Assembly: GCF_000968685.2 (NCBI RefSeq)
Contig: NZ_LAKD02000049.1
Coordinates: forward strand, 124,001-188,000
DNA: 64,000 nucleotides
Source of the DNA: Streptomyces antioxidans
GTDB lineage: Bacteria; Actinomycetota; Actinomycetes; Streptomycetales; Streptomycetaceae
Direction of reading: 5' to 3'
Position numbers and translations under genes: made by a program. Shown here piece by piece: positions 9,291 to 15,663 of the stretch (its first letter is position 1; each line of letters opens with the position of its first letter). Below the pieces are notes generated by a model. The model saw nothing but the letters and a program-made list of their open reading frames with translations, was not told where the DNA came from and ran no database searches.

Positions 9291-9381
9291 GGAGACCCCG
9301 CTCCTTCCGTAAGGAGACCCCGCTCCTTCCGTAAGGAGACCCCGCTCCTCCCGTAAGGAGACCCGCTCCTCCCGCAAGGAG
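9279..9381. repeat. Tandem array of five 16-nt hairpins at the 3' end of the Ig-repeat gene
   Basis: Copies at 9279-9300, 9301-9322, 9323-9344, 9345-9365 and 9366-9381. The unit is a CTCCTTCCGTAAGGAG hairpin (6-bp stem, four-base loop) plus an ACCCCG spacer, with period 22 (once 21). Changes in copies 4 and 5 leave a 5-bp stem. The TAA stop of the Ig-repeat gene (9288-9290) lies in the first copy. This may act as a composite terminator or mRNA 3' protector. Confidence 0.9.
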
Positions 9382-9480
9382 CTGAGCACCACCGCGCATC
9401 GCCCGCGCCGGGCCGCCGCACCGCTGCCCGGCGCGGGCCGCCGGGTGCCCACCGGCGTCACCGCCGGTCAACGCCCCGCA

Positions 9481-9486
9481 TATGCT
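9481..9486 (+). promoter_or_regulatory. Possible -10 box for a leaderless transcript
   Basis: TATGCT lies seven bases before ATG 9494, and there is no Shine-Dalgarno sequence. This arrangement is typical of leaderless Streptomyces transcripts. No good -35 is visible. Confidence 0.35.
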
Positions 9487-9493
9487 CATCCGC

Positions 9494-9844
9494 ATGAGCG
9501 AAGCAGCGCAGTTGGACCCCGAAGACCGCAAGATCATCACGCTGGCCCGCTCCGTGCGGGCCCGCAACGACGTGCCGGAGGGCGCCGCCGTCCGCGACGA
9601 GACGGGGCGTACGTATGTCGCGGGGACCGTGGCCCTCGACTCGCTGAAGCTGAGCGCGCTGCGGACCGCCGTCGCCATGGCCGTGGCGAGCGGCGCCACG
9701 TCCCTGGAGGCCGCCGCCGTGGTGACCGATGCGGAGAGCGCGTCCGAGGAGGACCGCGCGGCCGTCCGTGACCTCGGCGGGGCCGGGACCCCGGTGCTGC
9801 TGGCTGGCCCCGACGGCGCCCTGAGGGCCACGCTGGACGCCTGA
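9494..9844 (+). CDS. Cytidine deaminase-like protein lacking the zinc site
   Basis: A 116-residue protein of a family usually annotated as cytidine deaminase in Streptomyces and found next to era. The fold-level pattern is recognisable (IITLARSVRARNDVPEGAAVRDETGRTYVAG, then SLKLSALRTAVAMAVASGA). The catalytic HAE/CAE and PCxxC zinc-binding motifs are absent; there is no cysteine or histidine anywhere in the chain. Deaminase activity is therefore unlikely, and a binding or structural role is more plausible (inference). ATG 9494 is preferred over ATG 9482 because the family begins MSE and a -10-like box overlaps 9482. Confidence 0.75.
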   Translation: MSEAAQLDPEDRKIITLARSVRARNDVPEGAAVRDETGRTYVAGTVALDSLKLSALRTAVAMAVASGATSLEAAAVVTDAESASEEDRAAVRDLGGAGTPVLLAGPDGALRATLDA

Positions 9845-9854
9845 CCGGACCGGC

Positions 9855-9893
9855 CCCGGGCCCACCTGCCCCGGCGGTCGTACGGGGCCCGGG
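9855..9893 (+). terminator. Hairpin between the deaminase-like gene and era
   Basis: CCCGGGCCC (9855-9863) pairs with GGGCCCGGG (9885-9893) across a 21-base loop, 10 bases after the upstream stop. Moderate candidate. Confidence 0.45.
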
Positions 9894-9924
9894 ACGGCTG
9901 GTCCGAGCGGGCCGGGGCATCGGG

Positions 9925-9930
9925 GAGAAT
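9925..9930 (+). promoter_or_regulatory. Leaderless-type -10 element of era
   Basis: GAGAAT is followed by GGGGGCC and ATG 9938. The same layout (GACAAT, GGGCGCC, ATG) precedes recO at 28159. The GGGAG overlapping this box could alternatively act as a distant ribosome binding site. Confidence 0.45.
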
Positions 9931-9937
9931 GGGGGCC

Positions 9938-10951
9938 ATGACTGCCGGTACCCCCCCGTCCCCGACCGAGCGGCGGGACACCCCGCACCGCTCGGGCTTC
10001 GCCTGCTTCGTCGGCCGCCCCAACGCGGGCAAGTCGACCCTGACCAACGCGCTGGTGGGGACGAAGGTCGCGATCACCTCGAACCGCCCGCAGACCACCC
10101 GCCACACCGTCCGCGGCATCGTGCACCGCCCCGACGCCCAGCTGGTGCTCGTGGACACCCCCGGTCTGCACAAGCCGCGCACCCTGCTCGGCGAACGGCT
10201 CAACGACGTGGTGCGCACCACCTGGGCCGAGGTCGACGTCATCGGCTTCTGCCTGCCCGCCGACCAGAAGCTCGGCCCCGGCGACCGCTATATCGCCACC
10301 GAGCTCGCGGGGATCAAGAAGACCCCCAAGGTCGCGATCGTCACCAAGACCGACCTGGTCGAGCCCGAGCAGTTGGCCCAGCAACTGATCGCCGTCGACC
10401 GGCTCGGCAAGGAGCTGGGCATCGAATGGGCCGAGATCGTCCCGGTGTCGGCGGTGGACGCGGAAAGAGGAGGGGCCGGACGCGGTCCCTCGGCGCGGGA
10501 CGGCGGTGGGAGAGGGACCGGCCAAGTCGAACTGCTGGCGGATCTGCTGGTCCCGCTGCTGCCCGAGGGCCCGGCGCTCTACCCCGAGGGCGACCTTACG
10601 GATGAGCCCGAGCAGGTCATGGTGGCCGAGCTGATCAGGGAGGCCGCGCTGGAAGGCGTACGGGACGAACTGCCGCACTCCATCGCGGTGGTGGTGGAGG
10701 AGATGCTGCCCCGCGAGGACCGCCCCGCGGACCGGCCGCTCCTGGACATCCACGCCAACCTCTACATCGAGCGGCCCAGCCAGAAGGGCATCATCATCGG
10801 CCCCAAGGGCCGCCGCCTCAAGGACGTCGGCACCAAGTCCCGCAAGCACATCGAGGCGCTGCTCGGCACGCCGGTCTTCCTCGACCTCCACGTGAAGGTC
10901 GCCAAGGACTGGCAGCGCGACCCGAAGCAGCTGCGGAAGCTGGGGTTCTGA
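9938..10951 (+). CDS. era: GTPase Era
   Basis: An essential GTPase of 30S ribosome assembly that binds the 3' end of 16S rRNA. G1 GRPNAGKST is at residues 26-34, the G2 region is TSNRPQTTRHTVRG, G3 DTPG is 73-76, G4 TKTD is near 144 and G5 SAVDAE near 170. A C-terminal KH domain carries GIIIGPKGRRLK. The 337-residue length is longer than typical Era because of an N-terminal extension and a Gly/Arg-rich insertion of about 18 residues (about 175-192, GGAGRGPSARDGGGRGTG) between the GTPase and KH domains. ATG 9938 fits the leaderless promoter; ATG 9929 overlaps the -10 box. Confidence 0.95.
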   Translation: MTAGTPPSPTERRDTPHRSGFACFVGRPNAGKSTLTNALVGTKVAITSNRPQTTRHTVRGIVHRPDAQLVLVDTPGLHKPRTLLGERLNDVVRTTWAEVDVIGFCLPADQKLGPGDRYIATELAGIKKTPKVAIVTKTDLVEPEQLAQQLIAVDRLGKELGIEWAEIVPVSAVDAERGGAGRGPSARDGGGRGTGQVELLADLLVPLLPEGPALYPEGDLTDEPEQVMVAELIREAALEGVRDELPHSIAVVVEEMLPREDRPADRPLLDIHANLYIERPSQKGIIIGPKGRRLKDVGTKSRKHIEALLGTPVFLDLHVKVAKDWQRDPKQLRKLGF

Positions 10952-10969
10952 GCCCGGTCCACGTGGCCG

Positions 10970-11236
10970 CTACGCGCCCTCCTTCAACACCGTACGGATC
11001 AGTTCCCGCTGGGCGTCGCTCAGCTGGGGATCCGCGGCGTGGACGGTGCGGCCGTCAATGGAGATCTCGTACTGGAAGCCGTCGGGGACGCCGCGGGGGG
11101 CCGTGGTGTGGCCGGTCTCGACGGCCTGGTGGGCCAGGGCGTCCAGATGGGTGGCGTCGGGCCGGCCGGTGGTGTCCAGCTCGGCCCGGCGCTCGATACC
11201 GGCGAAACCGCCGGTGCGGGTGACGGAGATGCGCAT
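10970..11236 (-). CDS. Emfourin-like inhibitor of the adjacent M4 protease
   Basis: An 88-residue protein without a signal peptide. Its N terminus (MRISVTRTGGFAGIERRAEL) and its tail (DGFQYEISIDG, then a C-terminal helix LSDAQRELIRTVL) fit the emfourin (protealysin inhibitor) family. Those proteins bind and block cytoplasmic protealysin-like M4 proteases. It lies 27 bases downstream of such a protease on the same strand, as in known protealysin-emfourin pairs. The family call is from memory of the motif and was not searched. Confidence 0.7.
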   Translation of the reverse strand: MRISVTRTGGFAGIERRAELDTTGRPDATHLDALAHQAVETGHTTAPRGVPDGFQYEISIDGRTVHAADPQLSDAQRELIRTVLKEGA

Positions 11237-11263
11237 GGCTCCATCACTACCCGATGGCGCGCC

Positions 11264-12388
11264 CTAGCGCGCGCCCGCGTGGGCCCGCAGATCGGTGATG
11301 CCCACCCCGGCCCAGGCCTCCCGCACCGCCGCCTGCTCCTCGCCCTCGCCGTAGCGGGCGTGCGCCGCGGCCACCGTGAGCTGGGCGAAGTCGGCGAACT
11401 CCGCGTCGGAGGCCAGATCGCCGCCGGTCAGCACGTCGTACCAGATCTGCCCGGCGCGCTCCCAGGCGTTGCCGCCCAGGGCGGTGGCGGCGAGGTAGAA
11501 GGCGTGGTTGGGGATGCCGGAGTTGATGTGGACGCCGCCGTTGTCACGTGAGGTGCGGACGTAGTCGTCCATCGTGCCCGGCTGCGGGTCCTTGCCCAGC
11601 ACATCGTCGTCGTACGCCGTGCCCGGGGCCTTCATCGAGCGCAGGGCGACCCCGGTGACCCGGTCCGTCAGCAGCCCCGCGCCGATCAGCCAGTCGGCCT
11701 CCTCCGCGCCGTGGCCGAGCACGTGCTGCTTGACCAGGGAGCCGAAGACGTCGGACAGCGACTCGTTGAGCGCCCCGGACTGGCCGAAGTACTCGAGGTT
11801 GGCGGTGTACTGCGTGACGCCGTGGGTGAGCTCGTGGGCCATCACGTCGACCGGGATGGTGAAGTCCTGGAAGACCTCGCCGTCCCCGTCGCCGAAGACC
11901 ATCTGCTCGCCGTCCCAGAAGGCGTTGTTGTAGTCCTCGCTGTAGTGGACGCTCGCGTTCAGCGGCAGTCCCGAGTCGTCGATCGAGCGCCGGCCGTACG
12001 CCTTGAAGAAGAGCTCGAAGGTCGCGCCGAGCCCGTCGTACGCGCGGTTCACCGAGTCGTCCCCGCCCGCCTGGTCGCCCTCGCCGCGGGTCTTCCTGCC
12101 CGGCAGCGAGGTCTTGTGCTGGGCGTCGCAGATGGTGCGCTGGGGCTTGTCGGAGGGGGCGGCCGCCCGCGCGGCCGGGATGCCGCGCACGGTGGTGATG
12201 CGGCGGCGGGTGCGCTGGAAGGCGTCGTGCTCCAGTGTGCGGCGGGCGGGATCGGCCAGCGACGCGTCCTCGGCATGGGACAGCTTGTCCAGGACGTGCG
12301 GCGGCACGATCGTGCAGAAGGCGGTGTGGCGGTGCCCGTGGGCGGGGCGGGCACGGCGGACAGGGCGGGCGTTGGCGTTGGCGTCCAT
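11264..12388 (-). CDS. Protealysin-like M4 family metalloprotease
   Basis: A zinc endopeptidase of the thermolysin family. From ATG 12388 it has 374 residues, with no signal peptide. A short N-terminal propeptide carries the protealysin-type IVPPHVLDKL segment (28-37). The active site is HELTH (185-189), the third zinc ligand Glu209 in ALNESLSD, and His287 in the GGVHINSG motif. The compact propeptide and missing signal peptide argue for a protealysin-type enzyme acting in the cytoplasm or released by an unusual route. An in-frame GTG at 12424 would add 12 residues; neither start has a strong ribosome binding site. The next gene encodes its probable inhibitor. Confidence 0.88.
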   Translation of the reverse strand: MDANANARPVRRARPAHGHRHTAFCTIVPPHVLDKLSHAEDASLADPARRTLEHDAFQRTRRRITTVRGIPAARAAAPSDKPQRTICDAQHKTSLPGRKTRGEGDQAGGDDSVNRAYDGLGATFELFFKAYGRRSIDDSGLPLNASVHYSEDYNNAFWDGEQMVFGDGDGEVFQDFTIPVDVMAHELTHGVTQYTANLEYFGQSGALNESLSDVFGSLVKQHVLGHGAEEADWLIGAGLLTDRVTGVALRSMKAPGTAYDDDVLGKDPQPGTMDDYVRTSRDNGGVHINSGIPNHAFYLAATALGGNAWERAGQIWYDVLTGGDLASDAEFADFAQLTVAAAHARYGEGEEQAAVREAWAGVGITDLRAHAGAR

Positions 12389-12471
12389 GGCTGGCAATGT
12401 CGCACCGCGTGATGGCTGTGTCACGCCTTGCGGTCATGATTGCTGAAATCGAGTGGAAGATGTGTATTCCT

Positions 12472-12489
12472 CCGAAGCACATGCTTCGG
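12472..12489. promoter_or_regulatory. Perfect 8-bp dyad between the protease and leuA
   Basis: CCGAAGCA-CA-TGCTTCGG lies in the divergent promoter region, about 80 bases from the protease start and about 60 bases from the leuA leader peptide. Operator or leader hairpin; the cognate regulator is unknown. Confidence 0.5.
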
Positions 12490-12547
12490 TCCGCATAGTG
12501 ATACGGGTCCGCTTCGCCCACACGTCTCGGTTAGGCTGCTTTCCATC

Positions 12548-12595
12548 ATGCGTTTCGGGCTGCTTCTTCTTAGCTGCCGCGGCGAGGGCCTGTAG
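12548..12595 (+). CDS. leuA leader peptide (Leu-rich, attenuation)
   Basis: A 15-codon open frame, MRFGLLLLSCRGEGL, with four consecutive Leu codons (CTG CTT CTT CTT), begins 176 bases before leuA and ends at TAG 12593. CTT is a rare Leu codon in such GC-rich genomes, which strengthens the case for codon-starvation sensing. Leucine leader peptides ahead of leuA are established in Actinobacteria. A GC hairpin follows (12603-12629). The implied mechanism is ribosome stalling at Leu codons when Leu-tRNA is scarce, which alters leader folding. Confidence 0.8.
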   Translation: MRFGLLLLSCRGEGL

Positions 12596-12602
12596 TCGAA
12601 CG

Positions 12603-12629
12603 GCCGACCCCCTCCCCGCGGAGTTCGGC
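12603..12629 (+). terminator. Candidate attenuator hairpin of leuA
   Basis: GCCGA (12603-12607) pairs with TCGGC (12625-12629), with an inner TCC/GGA helix around CCGC. It begins eight bases after the leader stop and is followed by GTTGCTCTG rather than a T-run. An alternative pairing with the leader peptide region was not fully worked out. Confidence 0.5.
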
Positions 12630-12723
12630 GTTGCTCTGATCACGCCCCGTCGGCCGCCCCAGGACCTCCGCGACGGCGGATCCGTCCAGCGGACAGCGGA
12701 CCATCCAAGGAGCCCCGCGCACC

Positions 12724-14544
12724 ATGACCCACTCCGATACGCCCGGCCATTCCGAGACCTCCTCGACCCCCGGGACCTCCGCGATCCCGGGTGACGCCGT
12801 CGGCCGTCCCACCCCCATCACCGCCGCGACCGTCACCCAGCGCCCCTCGGGGATGCCGATCCACAAGTACGGCCCGTACGAGGCCGTCGACATCCCGGAC
12901 CGCACCTGGCCTGACAACCGCATCACCGTCGCCCCCCGCTGGCTGTCCACCGATCTGCGGGACGGCAACCAGGCGCTGATCGACCCGATGTCCCCGGCCC
13001 GCAAGCGCGAGATGTTCGACCTGCTGGTGCGCATGGGCTACAAGGAGATCGAGGTCGGCTTCCCCTCCTCCGGCCAGACCGACTTCGACTTCGTACGGTC
13101 GATCATCGAGGAGGGCGCGATCCCGGAGGACGTGACGATCTCCGTCCTCACCCAGGCGCGCGAGGAGCTGATCGAGCGCACCGTGGAGTCGCTGCGCGGG
13201 GCGCACCGGGCCACCGTGCACCTGTACAACGCCACCGCCCCCACCTTCCGCCGCGTCGTCTTCCGCGGCACCCGGGAGCAGGTCAAGCAGATCGCGGTGG
13301 ACGGCACCCGGCTGGTGGTGGAGTACGCCGACAAGATCCTCGGCGATGACACGGTCTTCGGCTACCAGTACAGCCCGGAGATCTTCACGGACACCGAGCT
13401 GGACTTCGCGCTGGAGGTCTGCGAGGGCGTCATGGACGTCTGGCAGCCCGAGGAGGGCCGCGAGATCATCCTGAATCTGCCGGCCACCGTCGAGCGCTCC
13501 ACCCCGTCCACCCACGCGGACCGCTTCGAGTGGATGTCACGCCAGCTGTCCCGGCGGGAGCACATCTGCCTGTCGGTGCATCCGCACAACGACCGCGGCA
13601 CCGCCGTCGCCGCCGCCGAGCTGGCGATCATGGCCGGGGCCGATCGCATCGAGGGCTGCCTGTTCGGCCAGGGCGAGCGCACCGGAAACGTGGACCTGGT
13701 GACGCTGGGCATGAACCTGTTCTCCCAGGGCGTCGACCCGCAGATCGACTTCTCGCAGATCGACGAGATCCGCCGCACCGCCGAGTACTGCAACCAGATG
13801 GAGATCCACCCGCGCCACCCCTACGCGGGCGACCTGGTCTACACCGCTTTCTCCGGCTCCCACCAGGACGCCATCAAGAAGGGGTTCGAGGCGCTGGAGG
13901 CGAGCGCGGCCGAGCAGGGCAAGACGGTGGACGAGGTCGAGTGGGCCGTCCCGTACCTGCCCATCGACCCCAAGGACGTCGGCCGCTCCTACGAGGCCGT
14001 GATCCGGGTGAACTCCCAGTCGGGCAAGGGCGGCATCGCCTATGTCCTGAAGAACGACCACAACCTGGACCTGCCGCGCAGGATGCAGATCGAGTTCTCC
14101 CGGACGATTCAGGCCAAGACCGATGCCGAGGGCGGCGAGGTCACCCCTGGGCAGATCTGGGCGACCTTCCAGGACGAGTACCTGCCGACCGACGACAACC
14201 GGTGGGGCCGCATCTCACTGCGCAGCGCGCAGACCTCGACCACCACCGAGGGCACCGACGCGCTCACCGTCGAGGCGGTCGTGGACGGTGCCGAGACGGT
14301 GCTGAACGGCACCGGCAACGGCCCGCTGGCGGCCTTCTTCGACGCCCTGGCCGCGATCGACGTGGACGTACGGCTGCTGGACTACTCCGAGCACACCCTG
14401 AGCGAGGGCGCCGCGTCCCAGGCCGCCGCGTACATCGAGTGCGCGATCGACGGGCAGGTGCTGTGGGGTGTCGGGATCGACGCCAACATCGTGCGCGCCT
14501 CCCTGAAGGCGGTCGTCTCCGCGGTGAACCGGGCTCGCCGGTGA
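12724..14544 (+). CDS. leuA: 2-isopropylmalate synthase
   Basis: First committed step of leucine synthesis: condenses acetyl-CoA with 2-oxoisovalerate. The 606-residue protein is the LeuA type-2 form of Actinobacteria. It has a TIM-barrel domain with the metal-binding LRDGNQAL segment (near residue 79) and a second conserved stretch, LSVHPHNDRGTAVAAAELA, with the HxN-type metal ligands. A C-terminal regulatory domain (about 490-600) senses leucine. The N-terminal 45 residues are Ser/Thr/Pro-rich and variable. ATG 12724 has AAGGAG at 12707-12712. It is regulated by the leader peptide upstream. Confidence 0.96.
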   Translation: MTHSDTPGHSETSSTPGTSAIPGDAVGRPTPITAATVTQRPSGMPIHKYGPYEAVDIPDRTWPDNRITVAPRWLSTDLRDGNQALIDPMSPARKREMFDLLVRMGYKEIEVGFPSSGQTDFDFVRSIIEEGAIPEDVTISVLTQAREELIERTVESLRGAHRATVHLYNATAPTFRRVVFRGTREQVKQIAVDGTRLVVEYADKILGDDTVFGYQYSPEIFTDTELDFALEVCEGVMDVWQPEEGREIILNLPATVERSTPSTHADRFEWMSRQLSRREHICLSVHPHNDRGTAVAAAELAIMAGADRIEGCLFGQGERTGNVDLVTLGMNLFSQGVDPQIDFSQIDEIRRTAEYCNQMEIHPRHPYAGDLVYTAFSGSHQDAIKKGFEALEASAAEQGKTVDEVEWAVPYLPIDPKDVGRSYEAVIRVNSQSGKGGIAYVLKNDHNLDLPRRMQIEFSRTIQAKTDAEGGEVTPGQIWATFQDEYLPTDDNRWGRISLRSAQTSTTTEGTDALTVEAVVDGAETVLNGTGNGPLAAFFDALAAIDVDVRLLDYSEHTLSEGAASQAAAYIECAIDGQVLWGVGIDANIVRASLKAVVSAVNRARR

Positions 14545-14554
14545 TCCTCGGTCC

Positions 14555-14585
14555 TTACGGATTCCTTGATCTTTACGGATTCCTT
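14555..14585. repeat. 13-bp direct repeat after leuA
   Basis: TTACGGATTCCTT occurs at 14555-14567 and 14573-14585 (period 18), with a degenerate third copy following. This is relatively AT-rich for the window. It lies between the leuA stop and its terminator. Confidence 0.7.
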
Positions 14586-14667
14586 CGAAATCCTTCAGAT
14601 GTGTAGATGATCTTTCACCGGTCTGATCGGATGGGGTCATCACCCCGTTGACCTGGTCACCCACATG

Positions 14668-14699
14668 GGCCCCGTTCACCCCGCGAGGTGAGCGGGGCC
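14668..14699 (+). terminator. Strong terminator downstream of leuA
   Basis: GGCCCCGTTCACC and GGTGAGCGGGGCC form a 13-bp stem with one G-T pair and a CCGCGA loop, then TCGGGTTTGG. Confidence 0.85.
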
Positions 14700-14805
14700 T
14701 CGGGTTTGGCCTGTTGTCTCCGTTCGGGGTACTGACGTCACATCATGGATGTGGCTAGCATCACGTCAACGCGGCAACGTGGCCGAAGCGTTATGGAGGT
14801 GTGAC

Positions 14806-15516
14806 GTGGTGCACCGGCGAGCCCGCCGTGACCGGGACCTGTGTGTGGTAGGCGTACGCACTCTGTGGCGGACCGTCGGCGATGGTGAGTTCTACTGCCC
14901 CGAGTGCGGAGGTGACCGCAACTACCGCCGCCGTACCGGCCGCCGCCGCATCGTGGTGCTCGGCCTGCCGGTGCTGCCGCGCGGTCCGGTCGCGCCCATC
15001 GTGGAATGCGCGGCCTGCGCCAGCCGCTACGGCACGGATGTGCTCGACCACCCGACCACGACGCGCTTCTCCGCGATGCTGCGGGACGCGGTGCACACCG
15101 TGGCACTCGCGGTCCTCGCCGCGGGCGGCACCGAGGCGACGGCGGTCCGGCAGGTCGCGGTGGGCGCGGTGCGCGCCGCCGGGTTCGCCGACTGCAGCGA
15201 AGAGCAGCTGCTCGCGCTCATCGAGGCCCTGGCCGCCGACACCGGGCGGCTGCCGGGCGCGTGCGGCGAGCGTGACGGCCTGGACCCGTGCGGTACGGCG
15301 CTGGCCATCGAGCTGCACGAGGCCCTGGAGCCGCTGGCCCCGCATCTGGCCCCCACCGGCCGGGAGGCCATCCTCCTCCAGGGCGCCCGGATCGCCGTGG
15401 CCGACGGCCCGTACCGCCCGGCCGAGCGCGCGGTCCTGGAAACGGTCGGCCGGGCGCTGATGATCTGTCCGGACGACACGGCCCGTCTGCTGGCGGCTAC
15501 AAGGGCGGCGTTCTGA
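14806..15516 (+). CDS. Zinc-ribbon plus TerB-like domain protein
   Basis: A 236-residue cytoplasmic protein, often annotated as TerB-family tellurite resistance protein. The N-terminal zinc ribbon has Cys31-Cys34 (CPEC) and Cys68-Cys71 (CAAC). After it, residues about 88-235 form the helical TerB-like domain (FSAMLRDAVHTVALAVLAAGG, and GAR..VADGPYRPAERAVLETVG). The usual Asp-rich metal motif of TerB is weak, so metal sensing is only a family inference. GTG 14806 is chosen because GGAGGT at 14795-14800 lies five bases ahead (GTG 14809 is equally possible). The end of the gene, including the stop, is duplicated (15504-15539). Confidence 0.8.
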   Translation: MVHRRARRDRDLCVVGVRTLWRTVGDGEFYCPECGGDRNYRRRTGRRRIVVLGLPVLPRGPVAPIVECAACASRYGTDVLDHPTTTRFSAMLRDAVHTVALAVLAAGGTEATAVRQVAVGAVRAAGFADCSEEQLLALIEALAADTGRLPGACGERDGLDPCGTALAIELHEALEPLAPHLAPTGREAILLQGARIAVADGPYRPAERAVLETVGRALMICPDDTARLLAATRAAF

Positions 15517-15539
15517 GCAGAGGCGGCGTTCTGAGCGGA
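15504..15539. repeat. 18-bp tandem duplication across the TerB-like stop codon
   Basis: GGCGGCGTTCTGAGC plus AGA or GGA, at 15504-15521 and 15522-15539. Because 18 is a multiple of three, the second copy gives an in-frame back-up TGA. Confidence 0.85.
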
Positions 15540-15559
15540 GGGTTCCGGTCCGCTCTCCG

Positions 15560-15575
15560 TACTCCCCGGGGAGTA
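15560..15575. promoter_or_regulatory. 16-bp perfect palindrome upstream of the MMPL gene
   Basis: TACTCCCCGGGGAGTA is fully self-complementary and about 90 bases before ATG 15664. It is a good candidate binding site for the LuxR-type response regulator encoded at 19579-20355. Confidence 0.65.
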
Positions 15576-15663
15576 ATCACCCCCGGTCCGCCCCCGGCGT
15601 AGTAGCCGCCATTTCCCTCGTCCGCGCGAGGCATCGGCCCCCCGGCGCCGGAAGCCTGGGGGC

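Noticed and set aside
9279..9381. CRISPR-like array
   Set aside because: The spacers are only six bases and identical, there are no cas genes, and the unit is a coding-overlapping hairpin.
6855..9461. An 868-codon minus-strand frame opposite the Ig-repeat gene
   Set aside because: Arg/Gly/His-rich repeat translation of the antisense strand; the plus strand encodes recognisable Ig domains.
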